Of a stretch of 37,660 nt of DNA, positions 9,394-17,372 are shown piece after piece. The notes under the pieces are model-generated. The model was not told the DNA's origin. It searched no databases and saw only the letters and a program-made list of their open reading frames with translations. A program made the translations under genes and the position numbers. This DNA comes from UBA7359 sp964523895 (GTDB lineage Bacteria > Pseudomonadota > Gammaproteobacteria > Eutrophobiales > Eutrophobiaceae). Position 1 is the stretch's first letter, and every line of letters begins with the position of its first letter. The stretch covers positions 1 to 37,660 of the forward strand of contig CAZGBJ010000023.1 of assembly GCA_964523895.1 (NCBI GenBank), read 5' to 3'.

Positions 9394-10353
9394 ATGAGTG
9401 ATTCTTTAACGCCATTACAAGCGTTAGAGATCAGTGATCAAGAATTATTTAATGATGTTAATTTTTCTACAATCATGCCCCTTCTATCCGATTGTGCTAC
9501 TCGTAATTTGATTAAAAACGAGATTCTGATTAAAGCGGGTGAAACAAACACCAATGTTTATTTAATTTTATCAGGGTCGTTCAACGTTCATCTAACAGCC
9601 GATAGTTCTGATACGGTAACCGTACTTAAACCTGGGCAAAGTATTGGTGAAATAGCCGTTATTGATCATCAGCCTGCTTCTGCTTATGTCTCTGCTGTTG
9701 AAAACTCTCGAGTGCTTATCATTGATGAAGAAGTAATGTGGTCATTAATTGGTAGCTCACATGCTATTGCCAATAACTTACTCGTTGTTTTATCGCAACG
9801 CTTGCGCCATGGAAATTCTGTCATAAACAAAATTAAGGGATTGCTTAAAGAATACGAACACAATGCTACTGTTGATGCATTAACCAGTCTTTATAATAGA
9901 CGCTGGCTAGATAGCACAATGGTACGTGTTATGCACCGCTGTCATAAAAACAATCAAGTACTATCGGTAATGATGCTGGATATTGATCGATTTAAAGATT
10001 ACAACGACAATTATGGCCACCTTGCTGGAGATATCGCTTTACGTACCGTCTCACAAACCATAAAACAATATTTACGACCTGAAGATATGGTAGCTCGTTA
10101 TGGTGGCGAAGAATTATTTGCCTTATTACCTGGTATGAATATCAATAGTGCTTTGACTATTGCTGAACGCTTACGAGAAGCAATAAAACATACTGAAATA
10201 ACAAACGAAGAAGATCAGCCCTTACCTGGTATTACAGTATCAATTGGTATTGCCGAAATGGTAGATCATGATGACCCGCATAAATTGATCGAAGCTGCTG
10301 ACAAAGCAATGTATCAGGCAAAACATACGGGGAGAGATAAAGTTTGTAGTTAG
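9394..10353 (+). CDS. cyclic-nucleotide-binding domain / GGDEF diguanylate cyclase
   Basis: A 319-aa two-domain signalling protein. Residues about 25-145 form a CRP/cNMP-binding fold (LIKAGETNTNVYLILSGSF, GQSIGEIAVIDHQPASAYV). Residues about 160-318 form a GGDEF domain that would make c-di-GMP from two GTP. The substrate Asp segment is MLDIDRFKDYNDNYGH. The active-site loop reads GGEEL rather than GGDEF or GGEEF, and the inhibitory RxxD site (RPED) is intact five residues before it. The phosphate-binding cassette of true cAMP receptors is not obvious, so the ligand of the sensor domain is uncertain. No transmembrane segment or DNA-binding domain is seen. GAAGAAGAG precedes the ATG. It begins 12 bp after tgpA and is probably the last gene of that operon. 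Confidence 0.9.
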   Translation: MSDSLTPLQALEISDQELFNDVNFSTIMPLLSDCATRNLIKNEILIKAGETNTNVYLILSGSFNVHLTADSSDTVTVLKPGQSIGEIAVIDHQPASAYVSAVENSRVLIIDEEVMWSLIGSSHAIANNLLVVLSQRLRHGNSVINKIKGLLKEYEHNATVDALTSLYNRRWLDSTMVRVMHRCHKNNQVLSVMMLDIDRFKDYNDNYGHLAGDIALRTVSQTIKQYLRPEDMVARYGGEELFALLPGMNINSALTIAERLREAIKHTEITNEEDQPLPGITVSIGIAEMVDHDDPHKLIEAADKAMYQAKHTGRDKVCS

Positions 10354-10363
10354 GAGTGATCTT

Positions 10364-10508
10364 GCCACAGAGGGCACAGAGTACACAGAGAAAAATATAA
10401 AGGGCAGGTAAGCACTTAATATTCTTTCTTAAATAGATAATTGGAATTCAATATTGTTTTGTTGTTGTAGCTTTAGTTTTTCTCTGTGTACTCTGTGCCC
10501 TCTGTGGC
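10364..10508. mobile_element. 145-bp element bounded by perfect 32-bp inverted repeats
   Basis: Left arm 10364-10395 starts GCCACAGAGGGCACAG; right arm 10477-10508 is its exact reverse complement over 32 bp. The interior is AT-rich and non-coding. It fills the convergent gap between the GGDEF gene and msbA. A diverged relative with the same end sequence is at 25086-25227. It looks like a non-autonomous, MITE-like repeat; no target duplication was detected. The transcribed form would make a very long hairpin and might end transcription from both sides. Confidence 0.75.
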
Positions 10509-10533
10509 TTATTTAATATTTAGCTTTTAAGGT

Positions 10534-12288
10534 TTAACTATTACGATCTTGAAATTGTACTTGATGCAATCTAGCGTAATGATTTTGAAGTTTTAATAAA
10601 GCCTCGTGATTACCTTGTTCAACAATCTGTCCCTTGTCGAGCACAATAATACGATCTGCATTTTCTATAGTAGATAATCGATGCGCAATAATTAAACAAG
10701 TACGGCCTTTTTTAACATTTTCCAGTGCAGATTGAATATGTCGTTCTGAACGCGTGTCGAGTGACGAAGTTGCTTCATCAAGAATTAACAGTGGTGAATT
10801 TTTTAATAATGCTCTTGCTATCGCCAGGCGTTGGCGTTGCCCGCCTGACAGACGAGTTCCATCTTCTCCAATAACCGTTGACATTTTTTCTGGCAATTCA
10901 TTAATAAACTCTGTTGCACACGCTGCTTCTGCTGCTGTCCATACTGCATCATCCGTAACATCTTTTAATTCACCATAGGCAATATTATTTCTAATGGTGT
11001 CATTAAATAGCACGACATCCTGACTAACGTAGGCAATATTTCTACGTAATGATAACAACGATAATTCTTTAATATCGATATCGTCATAATATATTGAACC
11101 TGACTTAGGTTGATAGAATCGAGGCAATAAATTAGCCAGGGTTGTTTTACCACTACCAGACTCACCAACCAAAGCAATGACTTCTCCCGGAACGATACTC
11201 AATGAAATTTTCTGCAATGCATTGGTCTCAGCTTCAACATAAGAATACGATACATCTCGAAATTCAATTTTAGCTTTTGCATTATTTAACTCTTTATTGC
11301 CAGACTGAGCTTCAATATCAGTATCAAGTAAGGCAAAGACACTTTCGCATGCCGCTAGACCCTTTTGTATATGCTCATTAACACTAGCCAGTCGTTTTAG
11401 TGGTCCCATTATCATCGCAACGGCAGCAAAAAATGAGACAAAATCACCCGTGTTTAAACTATCAGACATTGCTTGTTGAGTGGCGATATAAATAATAATG
11501 GCAAGAAGAATTGCGGTAATCATTTGTATCGCTGGACCTGTTGCTACTGATGCCTGCACAAACTTCATAGCAAAGCGACGATGCGCGTTAATGGTATTAA
11601 AGAATCGCTGTTTTTCTACCGCCTGACCACCATACAACTTGATAACTTTTTGTGCATCGAAACTTTCCGCAAGGACATCATGAAGATCGCCCATCGTATC
11701 CTGAACCTTGTTGCTCATTTTACGTATTCTGCGTTTAATAATCGTCACAATAATGGCAATAACCGGTGCGGCTAATAAGCATATTAATGCCAGCATCCAA
11801 TTAACATAAAACATCCAGCCGAGTAAACCGATCACGGATAATGAGTCTCGAACCAGAGTTGAAATAGCGTTAGTTGAGGCTTCTTTTATCTGGGTGACAT
11901 CATAAGTAAAGCGTGACATCAAACTACCGGAACGTTGCTGATCATAAAAACAGGCGGGAAAATCAATCATACGATCAAACATCGCTTGTCGTAAATCCAT
12001 GATGACCTTATACGCCACCCAATTTAAAGAAAGATTACTGACATAAGCCGCGATACCACGTATTGCAAATAGTCCCACAAATAAGAACGGCATAAGCTTT
12101 ATTGTTTCCGGGTCTTTATCGATAAACGCGCCATTGAGTAAAGGCTGCATTAAGGCAGGGATTGCCGGATCGGTCGCTGCCAGAATTATCATGCTAACGA
12201 TGGATAATAAGAAAACCCGCCAATAGGGAATAACATGGCTTAGTAGCCTTCGATATAAAACAATATCTGTACTAATTGACGAACCCAA
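10534..12288 (-). CDS. msbA: lipid A export permease/ATP-binding protein MsbA
   Basis: ABC half-transporter (homodimer) that flips core-lipid A across the inner membrane. Its 584 aa comprise six transmembrane helices in roughly residues 20-320 and a nucleotide-binding domain with Walker A GESGSGKTT, Q-loop YVSQDVVLFNDT, signature LSGGQRQRLAIARALL, Walker B LLILDEATSSLD and the H-loop histidine in IIAHRLSTI. The start is TTG at 12286-12288, supported by a GGGAG ribosome-binding site about six bases upstream; no ATG in that region fits better. It is transcribed divergently from prk. No lpxK or other lipid A gene is adjacent, so the usual msbA-lpxK pairing is absent here. Confidence 0.95.
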   Translation of the reverse strand: MGSSISTDIVLYRRLLSHVIPYWRVFLLSIVSMIILAATDPAIPALMQPLLNGAFIDKDPETIKLMPFLFVGLFAIRGIAAYVSNLSLNWVAYKVIMDLRQAMFDRMIDFPACFYDQQRSGSLMSRFTYDVTQIKEASTNAISTLVRDSLSVIGLLGWMFYVNWMLALICLLAAPVIAIIVTIIKRRIRKMSNKVQDTMGDLHDVLAESFDAQKVIKLYGGQAVEKQRFFNTINAHRRFAMKFVQASVATGPAIQMITAILLAIIIYIATQQAMSDSLNTGDFVSFFAAVAMIMGPLKRLASVNEHIQKGLAACESVFALLDTDIEAQSGNKELNNAKAKIEFRDVSYSYVEAETNALQKISLSIVPGEVIALVGESGSGKTTLANLLPRFYQPKSGSIYYDDIDIKELSLLSLRRNIAYVSQDVVLFNDTIRNNIAYGELKDVTDDAVWTAAEAACATEFINELPEKMSTVIGEDGTRLSGGQRQRLAIARALLKNSPLLILDEATSSLDTRSERHIQSALENVKKGRTCLIIAHRLSTIENADRIIVLDKGQIVEQGNHEALLKLQNHYARLHQVQFQDRNS

Positions 12289-12318
12289 ACTATTCTCCCT
12301 TGTAAATCAGTATGTTAC

Positions 12319-12349
12319 CTTATAATGCCCAGAGCTTAAAATTGTGCAA
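12319..12349 (-). promoter_or_regulatory. possible msbA promoter
   Basis: Read on the minus strand: TTGCAC (12344-12349), 19-bp spacer, TATAAG (12319-12324). The -10 is good, the -35 is poor and the spacer is long. The position, about 30 bp before the TTG start, is suitable. Confidence 0.25.
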
Positions 12350-12357
12350 CGAGTTGA

Positions 12358-12401
12358 ATTATTCGAAATAAGAATAATAACAGGCTTCGATTGAGTATAA
12401 T
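12358..12401 (+). promoter_or_regulatory. possible prk promoter with dyad, candidate CbbR site
   Basis: A perfect TATAAT (12396-12401) ends only 8 bp before the prk ATG. There is no recognisable -35, but the -35 zone abuts a dyad, ATTATTC, 7-nt spacer, GAATAAT (12358-12378). This contains TTA-N7-TAA, which fits the TNA-N7-TNA pattern of LysR-type CbbR regulators. An activator-dependent promoter making a nearly leaderless transcript would fit. AT-rich sequence makes chance matches likely. Confidence 0.35.
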
Positions 12402-12409
12402 CAAACACT

Positions 12410-13282
12410 ATGTCACTTAAACACCCAATAATTGCAATAACTGGTTCTTCAGGCGCGGGCACTAGCGTAGCCAAGAGCGCATTTGAGTATATGTTCAGAA
12501 AAGAGGGTGTTAAAGCCGCTATTATCGAAGGCGATGGATTTCATCGCTATGATCGTGCCGAAATGGACGAGCAAAGCACCAAAGCTGAGAAAAAAGGTGC
12601 GAACCTGACTCACTTTGGTCCAGAAGGCAATCTATTTGAGGAACTTGAGTCATTATTTAAAGAATATGGTGAAAACGGAACAGGAAAGCGTCGCTATTAT
12701 GTCCATGATGAAAAAGAAGCTTCTCAACACGGTCTCCCTCCCGGCAATCTAACACCTTGGGAAACAATAGAAGAAGATAGTGATTTACTTTTTTATGAAG
12801 GCTTACATGGTGGCGTGGTTACTGATAGCGTAAATGTTGCACAGCATGTTGATCTGTTAATCGGCGTTACTCCTATTATTAATCTCGAGTGGATGCAAAA
12901 AATTCATAGAGATCACGCAATCAGAGGTTATTCTGCAGAAGATGCGACCAAACTTATTATGGATCGTATGTACGACTATACGCATTACATTACACCTCAA
13001 TTTTCCCATACCGATATTAATTTCCAGCGTGTCCCTACTGTCGATACTTCTAACCCATTTGAAACGGACTATGTTCCCAGTAACGATGAAAGTTTTTGTG
13101 TCATTCATATTCGTAACCTAGATAGAATTGAAGTCGACTTTCGCCATCTTTTGGAGATGCTCGAAGGCTCGATAATGTCGAGTCCAGACACCATTGTCGT
13201 TCCTGCAGGCAAGAAAGTTTTCGCCATGCAACTTATTTTGACGCCATTATTGCGAAAATTAATTGCCCAAAAGAGTGCTTAA
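12410..13282 (+). CDS. prk: phosphoribulokinase, class I
   Basis: Phosphorylates ribulose 5-phosphate with ATP to ribulose 1,5-bisphosphate, the RuBisCO substrate of the Calvin-Benson cycle. At 290 aa it has the length of the bacterial class I (octameric) enzymes. Visible landmarks are the P-loop ITGSSGAGTS (residues about 10-19), EGDGFHRYDRAEMD with substrate-binding His/Arg residues, FYEGLHGG (Walker B-like) and the C-terminal QFSHTDINFQRVPTVDTSNPF block. The sequence is also similar to E. coli PrkB, a homologue from a non-autotroph, so autotrophy rests on family assignment; no RuBisCO genes are in the window. The ATG has no Shine-Dalgarno sequence and lies 8 bp from a TATAAT box. An orphan parA follows 50 bp downstream. 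Confidence 0.92.
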   Translation: MSLKHPIIAITGSSGAGTSVAKSAFEYMFRKEGVKAAIIEGDGFHRYDRAEMDEQSTKAEKKGANLTHFGPEGNLFEELESLFKEYGENGTGKRRYYVHDEKEASQHGLPPGNLTPWETIEEDSDLLFYEGLHGGVVTDSVNVAQHVDLLIGVTPIINLEWMQKIHRDHAIRGYSAEDATKLIMDRMYDYTHYITPQFSHTDINFQRVPTVDTSNPFETDYVPSNDESFCVIHIRNLDRIEVDFRHLLEMLEGSIMSSPDTIVVPAGKKVFAMQLILTPLLRKLIAQKSA

Positions 13283-13332
13283 TCACTTCATTTATATGAG
13301 AATAGCCTTAGCAAATCATTATTAATAACACT

Positions 13333-13989
13333 ATGCGTACTATTTTAATTCTAAATCCGAAAGGCGGAAGCGGGAAAAGCACACTCGCAACGAATATCGC
13401 CAGCCATTTTGCTATTAAAGGTAAAAATGTCACTCTTGCAGATTGCGATCCACAAGGTTCAAGTCAAGACTGGCTTTCGGCAAGGTCGGATAACCGCAGC
13501 CCTATAAACTGCGCAATATTAAAAAGAGACCGTTTGGAAGTACCTAAAGGAACTGACATTTTGATTATGGATACACCTGCCGGTGTCACTGATAAGCGAT
13601 TACAGAAATTTCTCAGTCAGGCACAAACCATGGTTATGCCTATCATTGCTTCTCCGATAGATATTCGTGCTGCCGAACGATTCCTTGATGAATTGTTTTC
13701 GTTGAAGGGAGCGATTAATAATAAAATTAAAATCGCAACCGTCGCTAATCGCGTACGAGAAGATACACTGGTGGCAGCAAAACTTGAACATTATTTGGAT
13801 CATATAAAATTGCCGAATGGGAAGAAGCTGCCCTTCATGACTATGCTACGTGCAAGTCAAAATTATATTCGTGCGGCAGAATGTGGCTTAAGTATTTTTG
13901 AGTTAGCTCCATCAAAAACGTATTATGACCGGGAACAATGGGAACCATTACTTCGCTGGTTAAGTAGTAATAGAAGCATTCCAAAATAA
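13333..13989 (+). CDS. orphan ParA-family ATPase
   Basis: A 218-aa deviant-Walker ATPase of the ParA/MinD group, members of which position DNA, plasmids, chemoreceptor clusters or carboxysomes. The deviant P-loop NPKGGSGKST has the signature lysine (Lys10) and the catalytic lysine (Lys15). ADCDPQGSSQDW (residues about 36-47) is the switch I region and LIMDTPAG (about 77-84) is Walker B. It is short and lacks an N-terminal DNA-binding extension, resembling VirC1- or McdA-like small ParAs. No ParB, McdB-like or other obvious partner gene is adjacent; the neighbours are prk and a flavin reductase. The cargo is unknown. The ATG has no Shine-Dalgarno sequence. Confidence 0.88.
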   Translation: MRTILILNPKGGSGKSTLATNIASHFAIKGKNVTLADCDPQGSSQDWLSARSDNRSPINCAILKRDRLEVPKGTDILIMDTPAGVTDKRLQKFLSQAQTMVMPIIASPIDIRAAERFLDELFSLKGAINNKIKIATVANRVREDTLVAAKLEHYLDHIKLPNGKKLPFMTMLRASQNYIRAAECGLSIFELAPSKTYYDREQWEPLLRWLSSNRSIPK

Positions 13990-14053
13990 CTTATTCTTCG
14001 TAAATATATACATTTTTCTCGGGATAGCCCGTCTCACTTCATATTAATTTTTT

Positions 14054-15064
14054 ATGTCATTTAAAATCCAACTTACAGAACAAGACGTTAATTTCAATAT
14101 TGAAAAAGAAGAAACTGTGCTTGAAGCTGCTTTACGGCAGGGACATAACTTGCCCTATGGTTGCCGTAATGGTGAATGCGGAACATGTAAAGCAAACGTT
14201 ATTAGTGGCAATATTATTTATACAGGCAGTTTGCCTGAAGCTCTCTCAGAAGAAGAACACCAACAAGGAGTCGCATTGCTTTGTCAGGCGCAGGCAACCA
14301 GCAACTTATCAATAAAAACACACACGGTTGAAACTCCGGCCGACATCAAACTTAAACAATTTCCTTGTCGTGTAACGACATGTGAAAAACTTAATGATGA
14401 TGTCATTCGACTAATCCTTGAATTACCAAAAACAGATCGTCTTCAATTTTTAGCAGGGCAATATATCGATATACTGATGAAAGATGGCAAACGCCGTTCG
14501 TTTTCTCTTGCTAATCCACCTCACGAAGATCAAATACTGGAACTTCATATTCGCTATTATGAAGGCGGACTGTTTTCTGAATACGCTTTTAAAGATCTGG
14601 AGAATAATGCTCTATTTCGTATTGAGGGACCATTAGGTCAATTTACCTTACATGAGTCTGACAGGCCTATCATTATGATTGCTGGTGGTACAGGTTTCGC
14701 GCCGGTAAAAAGTCTGGTTGAACATTCACTGAAAAAAGATGATAAGCGTCCGATACATATTTATTGGGGTGCACGTACAGAAACCGATCTGTATTTTGAC
14801 GAAATTGCTAAACAATGGTCAATGGATCACAAACACATTGAATACATTCCCGTACTATCAGATACCGAGAATTTAAATGGCTGGGAAGGTAAAACAGGTT
14901 TTGTTCATGATGCAGTACTACAGGATCATGCTGATTTATCAGGACACGATGTCTATGCTTGTGGCCCACCACCCATGATTAATGCCGTCGTAGAATCATT
15001 TCCCGAACAGGGTCTGGATCGAGAACGACTCTTTTCAGATTCATTTGAATTTGCAGCAAATTAA
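14054..15064 (+). CDS. 2Fe-2S ferredoxin-FAD/NAD(P)H reductase, AscD/NqrF-like
   Basis: A 336-aa electron-transfer flavoprotein. The N-terminal plant-type ferredoxin domain carries Cys37, Cys42 and Cys45 (CRNGECGTC) and a fourth Cys in ALLCQA, ligands for a 2Fe-2S cluster. The ferredoxin reductase fold follows: FAD-binding RSFSLANPP, NAD-binding GGTGFAPVKSL and CGPPPMI. It would move electrons from NAD(P)H via FAD to the cluster and on to an unidentified acceptor. Such proteins are often annotated as CDP-6-deoxy-delta-3,4-glucoseen reductase, but no deoxysugar genes occur here, so that specific role is doubtful. It lies 64 bp after parA, and its stop codon overlaps the hemY stop in a shared TTAA. 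Confidence 0.88.
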   Translation: MSFKIQLTEQDVNFNIEKEETVLEAALRQGHNLPYGCRNGECGTCKANVISGNIIYTGSLPEALSEEEHQQGVALLCQAQATSNLSIKTHTVETPADIKLKQFPCRVTTCEKLNDDVIRLILELPKTDRLQFLAGQYIDILMKDGKRRSFSLANPPHEDQILELHIRYYEGGLFSEYAFKDLENNALFRIEGPLGQFTLHESDRPIIMIAGGTGFAPVKSLVEHSLKKDDKRPIHIYWGARTETDLYFDEIAKQWSMDHKHIEYIPVLSDTENLNGWEGKTGFVHDAVLQDHADLSGHDVYACGPPPMINAVVESFPEQGLDRERLFSDSFEFAAN

Positions 15065-16251
15065 CTGTTCATTCCCGTTACCAGGGCAAGTCCTTTCTCA
15101 TAACAGACAGCAGCTTCTTCGGTATTTCCTTCATGTTCGAGTAACTGTGCAAATTCATAATAAGCTTCAGGAATAGCTTGAACGTCAATACTTTCTTGCA
15201 AATAATCTCTGGCCTTACCCCATAATTTATTTCGCATACAAATTCTACCTAAGGACAATAATAAAACAGGATCGCGCGCATGATTTCGTAGCCAGGACTC
15301 CGCTACAGCAAGTTGTTTATTTGTATCTCCAGCAACAACCAGCCCATACAAACGAATTAACATATTATCCCATTGTCTTTTTAACGCACCTCTTAATAAT
15401 ATTTCACAATCTGCTGTATCATCGAATTTTAATCGTTCATTGATATAAACTTCTATTAAATAAAAGTGCTGTTTTAATTTACGTGGAATGTTCGACCAAA
15501 TCGAGTTGAGTTTTTCCTTATTATTCAGGTTTCCTGCTTCTTTTAATAAACCAGCATAGGCATCGAGTTGTTTTGCCTGAATCTGTTCACGTGGATATAA
15601 ACTGGTTTTTTCTATTGAAGGAATTAACTTTAAAACAGATTGCCAGTCGTTAAGATCAATATATGTATCTAATAATAATTGTTTAACCTGAGTTTGATCG
15701 GGTTGTTTGTGTTGTAAACATTTTAATGTCGCTAGCGCTTGTTCAGTTTGTTCCTGATTCAATTGTAGTTCAGCTTGTGTTATGCCAACAGCAATGCTTG
15801 CATCGGGATTATTATGATAAGCAAGCCGTAAATACTCATCGCGACGATCGACTGCTCGTAATTGTTGTGCGGCACGCGCAGCACAAAGATAATTAACATA
15901 AGGCTCGCGGCTATAGGGTGCAGCCTTACAGAAATCATGCTCAGCTTTTTTCCAACGTCCCTCTGTCATGTGAATCAAACCTTGCGTTAAATATTTTTCA
16001 GCGCGTCGTTGATTTCTATGTCGACGCCATACTTTTATATCTTTTGGCATTTGCCAAAAACGTATTAGACCACGTATAGAAAAATAACAAGTCAGGAAAC
16101 TTAAAAATAAAATAATAACAAACAAAGTAGCACTGGTTTGTATTGTCCAGCCCGAAATTGTCATCATGACATAGCCGGTATCAGAGCCCGCCAGAGAACC
16201 AATAGCAACAGCAAACAATAATGCCAATAAGCTTAGTAGCAATAACTTCAT
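15061..16251 (-). CDS. hemY: HemY, haem-biosynthesis-associated TPR membrane protein
   Basis: Proteobacterial HemY, encoded at the end of hemCDXY clusters and not related to the Bacillus protoporphyrinogen oxidase of the same name. Its 396 aa have two N-terminal transmembrane helices (residues about 3-22 and 36-60) followed by a cytoplasmic stretch of tetratricopeptide-like repeats (for example MTEGRWKKAEHDFCKAA near 95-110 and YYEFAQLLEHEGNTEEAAVCYEKGLAL near the C-terminus). A scaffold role for tetrapyrrole enzymes is suspected in the family but not proven. Its ATG overlaps the hemX stop by 4 bp (ATGA), so the two are translationally coupled. Confidence 0.92.
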   Translation of the reverse strand: MKLLLLSLLALLFAVAIGSLAGSDTGYVMMTISGWTIQTSATLFVIILFLSFLTCYFSIRGLIRFWQMPKDIKVWRRHRNQRRAEKYLTQGLIHMTEGRWKKAEHDFCKAAPYSREPYVNYLCAARAAQQLRAVDRRDEYLRLAYHNNPDASIAVGITQAELQLNQEQTEQALATLKCLQHKQPDQTQVKQLLLDTYIDLNDWQSVLKLIPSIEKTSLYPREQIQAKQLDAYAGLLKEAGNLNNKEKLNSIWSNIPRKLKQHFYLIEVYINERLKFDDTADCEILLRGALKRQWDNMLIRLYGLVVAGDTNKQLAVAESWLRNHARDPVLLLSLGRICMRNKLWGKARDYLQESIDVQAIPEAYYEFAQLLEHEGNTEEAAVCYEKGLALVTGMNS

Positions 16252-17366
16252 TGTAGCGGAATCAATCCTTCTTCATCGTTGACGCCATGATCCTCATATT
16301 GAGATCGACTAAGAGCACGTACCGATTCAAGTGATGAATTAATATCTACTTCAGGGAATGTTAGTTCCAGTTTTTTCATGCGGGACAATGCATCATATAT
16401 ATTTTGAACAGCCGCATTTGATAAATCGAAATACTCATTCAACCAGAGCTGTATATGGACGATTGATGCATGTAAATTGTCTGTATCACGATTGAATACA
16501 GCAAATCGCGCATTGGCCAACTCAAGCTTCAGGTTTGCTTTGAGAAAATAAATCTCATCTGGCAACAAACGTGCTTTACTGACATTCTGATCACGCGTTA
16601 TTACAATCAAGCTCTTCAATTCCTTAAGGACAAGCATAAAAAAATGTTTTACGCCTTTTATTTGTTCTTCTCCAGGTTCGGAATTTATTTCTGTTTTATC
16701 CAATACAATATTTTCTTTTAATGCCAGCTCATCAACACGACTAATTAAATCAGATAGAAACAAACTTAAACCACTTAAGTCTGCCTGGTTTAAAGATCGA
16801 AGGTCATTCATGTCTGCTACTAATTGCTCTCGAACACTTAATACAGCAGGGTCCCTAAAACCATTTAATCGCGAATCTGCTGCCTCCATTGCAGCCAATG
16901 CTGTGGCAACATCATGGTCAAGTTGAAGGTTGTAACTGGCGATAATGAGCAGGTGTTCAATCTCTGCCAAAGCATAATCTTTATTAATGTGAATTTGCTG
17001 CTCTTGTGGTTGCGAAAATGAGTGTGAAAGAACATCCTGTTTTGATTCAAGTTCTTCCAGCTTTTTTTGCATGCTGGACAATCTTGATAAAGTCTCTTTT
17101 ATTTGGTTATCGATATTCTGATGCGTGCTGTTTATTTTTATGTTGCTTTGATTAGACCCCTTTTCAATATTATTAAGACGATCATTTAAAAAGAAAAAAG
17201 CAATAGAAAAAATAATAATAAAAACGACTGACACAATAAAAGAAAGCCAGTTTGTTGATTTTGATTTATCTGCAGAAACAGCTTTTTTATCGTCAGCTTT
17301 ATTTTTCCCGACTATTTCTTTCTGAGATTTATCTGCCGATACTTTGTTTTCTTTTTCTACGCTCAT
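16248..17366 (-). CDS. hemX: HemX, putative uroporphyrinogen-cluster membrane protein
   Basis: HemX family protein of 372 aa with a lysine-rich cytoplasmic N-terminus (about 35 residues), one transmembrane helix (about 40-62, WLSFIVSVVFIIIFSIAFFF) and a long periplasmic helical domain that begins with a probable coiled coil (residues about 65-115). Despite frequent annotation as uroporphyrin-III C-methyltransferase, no methyltransferase motif is visible. It is the standalone form rather than the HemDX fusion found in some relatives. It lies 6 bp after hemD and overlaps hemY by 4 bp, so it is an integral part of the hem operon. Confidence 0.9.
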   Translation of the reverse strand: MSVEKENKVSADKSQKEIVGKNKADDKKAVSADKSKSTNWLSFIVSVVFIIIFSIAFFFLNDRLNNIEKGSNQSNIKINSTHQNIDNQIKETLSRLSSMQKKLEELESKQDVLSHSFSQPQEQQIHINKDYALAEIEHLLIIASYNLQLDHDVATALAAMEAADSRLNGFRDPAVLSVREQLVADMNDLRSLNQADLSGLSLFLSDLISRVDELALKENIVLDKTEINSEPGEEQIKGVKHFFMLVLKELKSLIVITRDQNVSKARLLPDEIYFLKANLKLELANARFAVFNRDTDNLHASIVHIQLWLNEYFDLSNAAVQNIYDALSRMKKLELTFPEVDINSSLESVRALSRSQYEDHGVNDEEGLIPLQ

Positions 17367-17372
17367 ATATTT

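Noticed and set aside
13333..13989. ParA as a carboxysome-positioning McdA
   Set aside because: No mcdB-like gene, RuBisCO or carboxysome shell gene is visible; linkage to prk alone is not enough for a call.
14020..14031. CGGG/CCCG hairpin between parA and the reductase gene
   Set aside because: A 4-bp stem without an adjacent T-tract is too weak to call a terminator.
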